Shown here one piece after another: positions 1-5,625 of a stretch of 9,871 bases of DNA. A program made the translations under genes and the position numbers. The stretch covers positions 1-9,871 of the forward strand of contig CAZMLC010000088.1 of NCBI GenBank assembly GCA_964567125.1, read 5' to 3'. The first letter of the stretch is position 1; each line of letters opens with the position of its first letter. The notes under the pieces were generated by a model that worked only from the letters and a program-made list of their open reading frames with translations, did not search any database and was not told where the DNA came from. This stretch comes from CAZMLC01 sp964567125. Its GTDB lineage: Bacteria; Verrucomicrobiota; Kiritimatiellia; RFP12; UBA1067.

Positions 1-596
1 GGGGCGGCGCGCTGTCCGCGCGTCACGAGGCATTCGCTCGGCGCATTGCGCTTGAGGCTTTCAATCACAGAGGCCACATCGGCCAGCGCCTCCACCGTGA
101 ATTCACCGGTGGAGAGATCAAAGAGCGCCAAACCGAATCCGACGGCACTCGGCACTGCGGTCGCGCCGCTCAAGGGCGATGCCGCGACCGTTTCGCTCTG
201 ACCGCCCCAGTAGATGGCCGCCAGATAATTGTTGCGCGCGGCATCGAGGATTTCATCTTCCGTGACCGTACCCGGCGTGACCACGCGCGTCACTTCGCGG
301 CGCACAATGCCCTTGGCCAGCGCGGGATCTTCCATCTGATCGCAGAGCGCCACTTTGCGTCCGGCGCGGATCAGCTTGGCGAGATAGGCATCAATCGCAT
401 GGTGCGGCACCCCGCACATGGGCGTGCCCGCGCGCTGGGTCAGCGCCACGCCGAGGATCGGCGCGGCGGTACGCGCATCGTCAAAGAACATCTCGTAAAA
501 ATCGCCGAGACGAAAAAGCAGAATCACGCCCTCCGGCAATTCGGATTTAATTCGCCGATACTGGCGCATCATCGGTGTAAGTTCTTCTCCGGCCAT
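1..596 (-). CDS. mutS: DNA mismatch repair protein MutS, N-terminal part (runs off the window)
   Basis: MutS recognises mismatched bases and small loops in DNA and starts mismatch repair in the cytoplasm. Only the first 198 codons are present; the clamp, lever and ATPase domains lie beyond position 1. The visible part begins MAGEELTPMMRQYRRIKSEL and contains GDFYEMF at residues 31-37, which carries the conserved Phe-x-Glu mismatch-reading pair (F33, E35). It continues with LTQRAGTPMCGVPHHAIDAY, VALCDQMEDP and VVTPGTVT, all typical of the MutS mismatch-binding domain, and then the start of the connector domain (ALFDLSTGEF). A Ser/Ala-rich stretch (about SETVAASPLSGATAVPSA) before ALFDLSTGEF looks like a short insertion relative to E. 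coli MutS. The ATG at 594-596 is preceded by AGGAG with a 5-base spacer. The upstream secreted-protein gene ends only 8 bp away, suggesting co-transcription. Identification is by recognised motifs and is firm. Confidence 0.96.
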   Translation of the reverse strand, partial: MAGEELTPMMRQYRRIKSELPEGVILLFRLGDFYEMFFDDARTAAPILGVALTQRAGTPMCGVPHHAIDAYLAKLIRAGRKVALCDQMEDPALAKGIVRREVTRVVTPGTVTEDEILDAARNNYLAAIYWGGQSETVAASPLSGATAVPSAVGFGLALFDLSTGEFTVEALADVASVIESLKRNAPSECLVTRGQRAA

Positions 597-601
597 CCCT
601 G

Positions 602-606
602 CTCCT
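602..606 (-). promoter_or_regulatory. mutS ribosome binding site overlapping the upstream stop codon
   Basis: On the minus strand AGGAG lies 5 bases before the mutS ATG and overlaps the TAG stop (605-607) of the beta-helix gene. This arrangement is typical of translational coupling within one transcript. It also fixes the mutS start. Confidence 0.75.
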
Positions 607-3600
607 ATTTCAAAACATCTTTCATCTGCATCAGCTCTTCCGCGGGGACAAGGTAAAAGTCCCCGGCGTTCACCGCATTGGAAACGCGGACATTCACGCG
701 GAACGTGGCTGCCTCACGGCGTTTCGGATCGTGGTGCGTCTCTGCGCGCAACAGGTGATCGCCCGGCTGCAGGACACACGTGGCGAAGGAACCGCGCGCC
801 AGCTCCGAACCCAGCCGCTGGCCATCAAGCGAGACTGCGGCCGCGCCGGAGAACATCAGGGTCAGCGACGTCGGCTGGATCACACGCAAGAGGCTCACGC
901 CGACAGCGACTTCATTGGTGGCGACTTTGCCGACCGCCTTTTCGACCTCGACTTGACCGTGCGCATTGTAGGTGGGAAGCTGCCAGGTCGAAGGAGCCTG
1001 CGGCTTTGCGACGAGCGACTGTTTCGTCACCAGCCAGCCCACGGTGCGATTCTCGGAGAGGAGCGGAACGTGATAGCGGCAGCGCAAGCGCCAGCCATCG
1101 CCCGCAAAGGTGCAGAGGATCGGCAACTGGAAATAGCCCTTGCCGCCAGCGGGCGAGACCGCGGGAAGCGCCAGCGTCGTTGTGCCGGGTTTAAGCGCTA
1201 CGTTTTCCAGCGCGCTGAAGGTCCAGCCTCCGCGCGCCTCAGCCGCGAAGCTCACCGTCATCGGGAAGCCCTGTTCCGCCAGCGTGACCTGAAGTGGAAT
1301 TTGGAATTTCGTGGAGGCGGGATTTGAAAAAGCAGTTTCCGTGGTGCGATCCCAGGCGCGCACGCTCAGCGTCATGCCCATCAGCAATTCCGCGATATCC
1401 TGCTCAAACACCGTTTCCGAACCGGCCAGCGCGCGCAAGGCTTCTTCAACGAGGCCCCGCGCCGTTGCGGCTTGCTGCGACGTGTTCTCCTGCGCGATCA
1501 GGCTGCGCAGCTGCGCGAGAATCTTCCGCCAGACAGCCGGCGCCTGTGCGCCCAGAGCAACCGTGGCGCTGGCGAGCATATCGGCAGCCACCTGCGCGGA
1601 ATTGAGCAACGCACCGCTGCGCACCGCGGCATCGTACGGCAGCTTCACATCCTCGAACGTGTTGTTGCGCACCACCAGCGAAGCCGCGTGGCGGCCCGAG
1701 CGGATGCCACAGTCCGCATGGCGGATCGTGCACTGCTCGACCACGCCGTTGGCGCTATCCATCAGCACATAGGCATTGCCTTCCCCGAGGCAGCGGCGCA
1801 TGACGCAGGAACGCGTCAGCGTCAGGCCGGGATGTCCCTTGTCTGTAAATTCAAAGACCGAGTCGCGCGGCGGGACCTCATTCGAGGGACCGCGATAGCC
1901 GTTGCCGCTGATGATGCGGTTGTCAAAATACTGCACGAACCAGAGCGGGATGATCTTGTGGTAGATCATACCGAAGCCGCGGAAGCCGCCGGAACGCGTG
2001 CAGGTGTTGCGCGCCAGCACGCCATCCGTAAGGCCGCCGTAGAGCTGGATCGCGATGGAGGAATCCTCCGTGTAGTTATCGACGTAGAGCAGGTGCTTGC
2101 GTTCCGCCGCCACGACAAAGCGCGAGGTCTTATCCGGCTGGATCAGCCACGGCTGGTCCAGCGTGATTTCCGTGCCCTCGGCATTGATCGCGGCGATACC
2201 GCGCGTCTGGCCAGCGCCCTTGCCCTCCACGATCTGCACATCGTATCCCTGCCAGTAGGCGGCACCCTGCTGATAGGCCGGCTTGCCATCAAACGCCAGC
2301 GTCATCTTCGTGCCGGAACAGACTGCGGAGACGGTATCCTTGAAGGCGACCTTGGCGCCATCGTGCGTAATCGCCTCGCGGTTGTTGGTGAAGAGATCGT
2401 ATTGGCGGTTCTTGCCCCAATAGAGATTGCGCGAAACCGAGCTGACGCTGTAGGTGCAATTCCAGGCATCGTTCTTTTCGAAGATCACCTTATCGCCGCC
2501 CACTACGGCCCAGCCGGATCCATTGATGCGGCAGCCCGAGATGTGGACGTATTCACCGGTACAGACGAAATAGAGCGTCGTGGAACCCTCCTTTGAGCAA
2601 TAGATGTCGCAATTTTCCATGCGCAGGCCGCGCACATCGCGCGCAACAATGCCGTTGCCGGGCAGATAGGCGCGTTTTTCGTATTCCGCGGTGTTCTTGA
2701 TAATATATTGATCGATAATCAGCTTCAGCGTCATGCGGCGAAAGGAGATATCGTGGCCCAGCATGGTGCGCGAACTGGAGAGTTCGTGCTGCTTGGCGAT
2801 ATCGTTCTTGCAGACAATGCCGTTGCGGTATTTGCCCGCATGGATCATCAGGTCCTCGATGCCGAAGGAATGGGTCCCTTCGATCAGCGCTTCCGGCGGA
2901 TTCTCCGTGTCCAGCCAATAGAGCTGCGAGAGGTCGCGCGAGACGCCGCACAGCAGCGTGTTGGTGGGAATCACGAGCGTACTGTTGCACTGAAACCGTC
3001 CGCGCGGCAGATAGACCACACCGCCGCCATTGGTGGCAGCCGCGGCGAGAGCCGCCTGCAGCGCCACGGTATCGTCCAGTCCGTCGTTCGCGATCGCGCC
3101 AAAGGTCGTCACATCAAAGCGCGTGGACTTGTAGCGCGTCGGCTCCAAACGCACGGAGAAGGTGCCTGCGGAACGCCAACCTGCGCGGCGCCCGCTTCCA
3201 TTCGAGACAAAGGCGGTATAGTCGCCCAGCGGGAAATCCTCCGGTAGCTGGGCCTCCAGCGACCAGACATCGCGCAGCGCGAGTTTCAGCGCGCGTTCCC
3301 GGCCCTTGGCATCGACCACCTTGACTGCGGCTTCCTGATCGCGGTCGAGGCAGCGACCGAAGAAACGGATCCAACCGCCGGGCGTAGCGTCAGGCCCGAG
3401 ATCGCCCTGGAGCCACCAGACCTCCGGCTCATTCAGCACGTGCGGCGCAGATGCGCCCTGTTCCGAGACCACGCGGAAGGTCGCAAGGCCCGGCTTGAAG
3501 CTGCGCGGAAACTCAAAGACCAGTCCGGTTTCCGTCTTTTTCAGCGGCAGGCACTGTTCCGCGCGGGAAAACCCAGCATTCGTATCGCCCCCGGAAATCA

Positions 3601-3751
3601 ATTCAACCACGGTATTGCTGCCCCAAGCCCCGCCATGCACCTGAACCGCCTCACCTGGTTCCACGGGCGTCGACCACCAAATCACGCCGGGTTTCTCCTG
3701 CGCAACCACGCTGGCGACGCAGCCAACAAAAAGACAAAACAATCGTTTCAT
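605..3751 (-). CDS. Large secreted right-handed beta-helix protein, Pectate_lyase_3 superfamily
   Basis: A 1048-residue exported protein. The N-terminus (MKRLFCLFVGCVASVVAQEK) is a Sec signal peptide, probably cut after VVA at about residue 17; the FVGC stretch is a possible but weak lipobox. Residues about 20-205 read as beta-rich, Ig-like domains. At residue 212 begins the hallmark of the Pectate_lyase_3 family: FDVTTFGAIANDGLDDT, then ALQAALAAA, GGGVVYLPRGRF and LLCGVSRD. Up to about residue 700 follow loosely repeated beta-helix coils with N/C/G-rich turns (for example MENCDIYCSKEG, ISGCRINGSG, VEQCTIRHADCG, VVRNNTFEDV). A helical stretch rich in Ala/Gln/Leu (starting near ALLNSAQVAADMLA) and C-terminal beta-sandwich-like segments complete it. 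Family members act on or bind polysaccharides; substrate and catalytic residues cannot be assigned here. The ATG has a weak AAGG 5 bases upstream. mutS follows after 8 bp. It could also be a non-catalytic surface protein. Confidence 0.88.
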   Translation of the reverse strand: MKRLFCLFVGCVASVVAQEKPGVIWWSTPVEPGEAVQVHGGAWGSNTVVELISGGDTNAGFSRAEQCLPLKKTETGLVFEFPRSFKPGLATFRVVSEQGASAPHVLNEPEVWWLQGDLGPDATPGGWIRFFGRCLDRDQEAAVKVVDAKGRERALKLALRDVWSLEAQLPEDFPLGDYTAFVSNGSGRRAGWRSAGTFSVRLEPTRYKSTRFDVTTFGAIANDGLDDTVALQAALAAAATNGGGVVYLPRGRFQCNSTLVIPTNTLLCGVSRDLSQLYWLDTENPPEALIEGTHSFGIEDLMIHAGKYRNGIVCKNDIAKQHELSSSRTMLGHDISFRRMTLKLIIDQYIIKNTAEYEKRAYLPGNGIVARDVRGLRMENCDIYCSKEGSTTLYFVCTGEYVHISGCRINGSGWAVVGGDKVIFEKNDAWNCTYSVSSVSRNLYWGKNRQYDLFTNNREAITHDGAKVAFKDTVSAVCSGTKMTLAFDGKPAYQQGAAYWQGYDVQIVEGKGAGQTRGIAAINAEGTEITLDQPWLIQPDKTSRFVVAAERKHLLYVDNYTEDSSIAIQLYGGLTDGVLARNTCTRSGGFRGFGMIYHKIIPLWFVQYFDNRIISGNGYRGPSNEVPPRDSVFEFTDKGHPGLTLTRSCVMRRCLGEGNAYVLMDSANGVVEQCTIRHADCGIRSGRHAASLVVRNNTFEDVKLPYDAAVRSGALLNSAQVAADMLASATVALGAQAPAVWRKILAQLRSLIAQENTSQQAATARGLVEEALRALAGSETVFEQDIAELLMGMTLSVRAWDRTTETAFSNPASTKFQIPLQVTLAEQGFPMTVSFAAEARGGWTFSALENVALKPGTTTLALPAVSPAGGKGYFQLPILCTFAGDGWRLRCRYHVPLLSENRTVGWLVTKQSLVAKPQAPSTWQLPTYNAHGQVEVEKAVGKVATNEVAVGVSLLRVIQPTSLTLMFSGAAAVSLDGQRLGSELARGSFATCVLQPGDHLLRAETHHDPKRREAATFRVNVRVSNAVNAGDFYLVPAEELMQMKDVLK

Positions 3752-3848
3752 GAAGACCTTTTCCGAAGATTAACTTAGGAAAATAGCATACTGTCTTTTT
3801 GCGCGTAATGCGATACAAAACTCAGGCTACGCGCGCACGTGTAAAACG

Positions 3849-3901
3849 CCATTTAAACGTTGACGCGTTAAGTGGGTTGTGTGACAATCTACCCATTTAA
3901 A
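3849..3901 (+). repeat. Pair of CCATTTAAA direct repeats flanking the promoter
   Basis: The 9-mer CCATTTAAA occurs at 3849-3857, just before the -35 element, and again at 3893-3901, at the expected transcription start. The copies are 44 bp apart, about four helical turns, so they would face the same side of the DNA. They could be a two-site operator, or a chance match in AT-rich sequence. Confidence 0.3.
3860..3888 (+). promoter_or_regulatory. Predicted sigma70-type promoter for the Cys-rich protein/PilT operon
   Basis: TTGACG at 3860-3865 matches the -35 consensus at 5 of 6 positions. After a 17-bp spacer GACAAT at 3883-3888 matches the -10 consensus at 4 of 6, and it is preceded by TGT (3880-3882), an extended -10 motif. 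Transcription would start near 3895 and give a leader of about 35 bases before the ATG at 3930. The call assumes that the host uses the usual housekeeping sigma consensus. Confidence 0.55.
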
Positions 3902-3916
3902 GCTGGTGTATAGCAT

Positions 3917-3922
3917 GAGGAG
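3917..3922 (+). promoter_or_regulatory. Ribosome binding site that decides the start at 3930
   Basis: GAGGAG is followed by a 7-base spacer and the ATG at 3930. The longer frame can be opened by a GTG at 3906 or an ATG at 3915, but this Shine-Dalgarno sequence lies inside or after those starts, and they have no comparable site of their own. The 3930 start also gives a cleaner signal peptide. Confidence 0.7.
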
Positions 3923-3929
3923 TAATGAT

Positions 3930-5135
3930 ATGCTCAATCAGATGATGCCACGATTAATTCTTCTGGGAATATTTGGGATGACATCGCTGGCTTTGGGACA
4001 AAAACAGCCTGACTATGCGGATGTGGTCCGGGCGACATCGTCGCTCCTGAGCGCGCAAAAAGATGCGAACGCTTCGCAGACATTTCAATCTATCATCCGC
4101 GATGCCGATTACGATCCTGCGATCCGCAGCCGCGTCATGTCCATCTACGCGCTGGTCTACCTGTTGCAGATGAACACCAGCCAATTTACACGCACTGCTG
4201 ACCTGTTGCGCACGACTTACCCGGCGGAGACCAACCTTTTAGCTGAAGTAACCCCTGATCTGTGGCTCATTCCCTGCACCGCATGCGCAGGAACAGGTTC
4301 AAAAACAGGAACGTGCCCCTTCTGTTCAGGAACCGGAACGTGCAAATTGTGCAACGGCGAAGGGAAAAAGGCCGATAAAACGGTCTGCGGCATCTGCAAG
4401 GGCGCAGGGAAATGTTACAAATGCGAGGGTAAGAAAACGCTGACCACACCCTGCCTGACGTGTAACGGGTCCGGACGTGTTTTCCAGTTAAGCCCGCGGA
4501 TCAAGGCGATCTACGAAACTCTGCTGGCCGAGACCCAGAAGCTCGCCGCGGACAATATCCGCATCGCCGATGCATCAAAGAAAGCGGCACAGGAGACCAG
4601 CCTCGTCAAGCGGATCGCGGCACTCAAGGCGCTCATCGAGCAGGATGGCGCGCGGTTTGCGCTGAACGAGCAACGCCAGCTCCTCGCCAAGGCCGAAGCT
4701 GAACTCAAGCAGCAGCAGGATGCGGAGGACGCGCGCAAAAAGGAGCAGGAGGCGCGCGAGCGTGAAGAACGCGAATACAGCGCCATCCAGACAGCGCTGG
4801 AGACGTTGCCGATGTCGGGCATCCCCGTCATGATCCAAGAGATCGATCGCTTTGTGACCGCCCATCCCCAGTCCGCCAGACGCCTTGAACTGGAAATCAG
4901 TAAGAACAAGCTCGAATCGCGGCTGCGAACACAGCGCTATCTCTGGTACGGGTTCTACACCATTATGGGGCTGGTCGTGCTCACGACGCTCTATACGACC
5001 ATCAAGGACTATCTGGCGCGGCGCAAAAAACCGAATCCGATCTACCGTGTGCCGGGGTTGGACACCTCCAGCCGCACAAGCGATCCCTTAGGGGGAACGC
5101 TTGATGCCCTCGACGATCCCGATGAACAGGCTTAG
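3930..5135 (+). CDS. Exported membrane-anchored protein with six DnaJ-type CxxC motifs
   Basis: A 401-residue protein of unknown function. Residues 1-23 (MLNQMMPRLILLGIFGMTSLALG) form a Sec signal peptide or N-terminal anchor. A helical domain follows, then at residues 116-182 a Cys-rich block with six CxxC pairs: C116/C119, C129/C132, C138/C141, C153/C156, C162/C165 and C175/C178. Most are followed by GxG, as in the CxxCxGxG zinc-binding repeats of DnaJ, which has four; no J domain is present. Residues about 240-290 are a charged, Glu/Lys/Gln/Arg-rich likely coiled coil. One membrane helix spans about 338-358 (LWYGFYTIMGLVVLTTLYTTI), followed by a basic tail (KDYLARRKK) that by the positive-inside rule is cytoplasmic. 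The Cys-rich domain would then lie outside the inner membrane. The PilT-like gene begins 15 bp downstream, so the pair is probably one operon. A scaffold or redox/zinc-sensing partner of that ATPase is a guess. Confidence 0.88.
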   Translation: MLNQMMPRLILLGIFGMTSLALGQKQPDYADVVRATSSLLSAQKDANASQTFQSIIRDADYDPAIRSRVMSIYALVYLLQMNTSQFTRTADLLRTTYPAETNLLAEVTPDLWLIPCTACAGTGSKTGTCPFCSGTGTCKLCNGEGKKADKTVCGICKGAGKCYKCEGKKTLTTPCLTCNGSGRVFQLSPRIKAIYETLLAETQKLAADNIRIADASKKAAQETSLVKRIAALKALIEQDGARFALNEQRQLLAKAEAELKQQQDAEDARKKEQEAREREEREYSAIQTALETLPMSGIPVMIQEIDRFVTAHPQSARRLELEISKNKLESRLRTQRYLWYGFYTIMGLVVLTTLYTTIKDYLARRKKPNPIYRVPGLDTSSRTSDPLGGTLDALDDPDEQA

Positions 5136-5150
5136 CAACAGGACATTCCG

Positions 5151-5470
5151 ATGAGTGAATACATCCACACACTGCTTCAGCACGCCATCACGTTGAAGGC
5201 TTCGGATCTTTTTATTGCCGCAACGAAGCAACCCTATTTTCGCGTGAAGGGACTGGTCACGCCCCTCGAGGAGACCTCGATCATCGCTGAGGAGACGGTC
5301 ACCGCCTTTCGCAGGGCGGTGCTGGGCGAAAAGAACGAGGAGACCTATCAGCTGTGCGGCGCGTATGACATTTCGTACACGCTGGCGCAACACGAGCGAT
5401 TCCGTCTCAACTTCTTCGCGACGCTGCAAGGCTCCGCGTTTGTGGCCCGGCCGCTCTGCCTGGGCGGCAC
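5151..5470 (+). CDS. pilT: Tandem PilT-family ATPase, 5' part (same gene as 5571-7504, split by an assembly gap)
   Basis: These are the first 106 codons of a PilT/PilU-type ATPase, the motor class that retracts type IV pili from the cytoplasmic face of the inner membrane. The start MSEYIHTLLQHAITLKASDLFI and the following QPYFRVKGLVTPL match the PilT N-terminal PAS-like domain, where the ASDLH-type motif and R(I/V)xG are conserved. RFRLNFFATLQGSAFVARPL matches the segment that leads into the ATPase core. The ATG at 5151 has AGGA at 5140-5143 with a 7-base spacer and lies 15 bp after the stop of the Cys-rich protein gene. The reading frame enters the Ns at 5471. The last 55 bases recur exactly after the Ns, in the same codon phase, so the protein continues without loss into the part at 5571. 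Confidence 0.9.
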
Positions 5471-5625
5471 NNNNNNNNNNNNNNNNNNNNNNNNNNNNNN
5501 NNNNNNNNNNNNNNNNNNNNNNNNNNNNNNNNNNNNNNNNNNNNNNNNNNNNNNNNNNNNNNNNNNNNNNTCGCGACGCTGCAAGGCTCCGCGTTTGTGG
5601 CCCGGCCGCTCTGCCTGGGCGGCAC
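5416..5625 (+). repeat. Exact 55-bp duplication on both sides of the N gap (assembly artefact)
   Basis: The 55 bases at 5416-5470 are identical to those at 5571-5625 and end exactly at the two edges of the N run. Genuine tandem repeats rarely end precisely at a gap; unmerged contig ends sharing a k-mer-length overlap do. A length of 55 equals a k-mer size commonly used by de Bruijn graph assemblers. Both copies start at the second base of a codon, so merging them keeps the ATPase frame open. Confidence 0.9.
5471..5570. other. Assembly gap of 100 Ns, probably containing no missing sequence
   Basis: Exactly 100 Ns, a conventional filler for a gap of unknown size. The flanking 55-bp duplication implies that the real distance is negative: the contigs overlap. 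Deleting the Ns and one copy removes 155 bp and joins the two pieces of the ATPase gene in frame. Confidence 0.93.

Larger units (their letters stand above)
3752..3929. promoter_or_regulatory. Divergent intergenic promoter region
   Basis: A 178-bp AT-richer spacer separates two genes that are read away from each other, so it must hold start signals for both. The plus-strand promoter is recognisable and given separately. For the minus-strand beta-helix gene only weak candidates are visible: on the minus strand TATGCT (plus positions 3785-3790) resembles a -10 element, but no convincing -35 sits 16-18 bp upstream of it. No riboswitch, terminator or small gene was found in it. Confidence 0.6.

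Noticed and set aside
1472..2596. A 374-codon open frame on the plus strand, opposite the beta-helix gene.
   Set aside because: It lies entirely antisense to a well-supported gene, its translation is rich in Arg/Ala/His/Asp without recognisable domains, and it has no signal or neighbour support. It is a codon-bias shadow.
3906..3929. An eight-codon longer start (GTG at 3906) for the Cys-rich protein.
   Set aside because: The strong GAGGAG site at 3917-3922 lies inside that extension and is ideally placed for the ATG at 3930. The extension would also put charged residues in front of the signal peptide.
5416..5625. A genuine tandem 55-bp duplication within the ATPase gene.
   Set aside because: The copies end exactly at the N boundaries and the 155-bp insertion breaks the frame; a contig overlap explains both facts.
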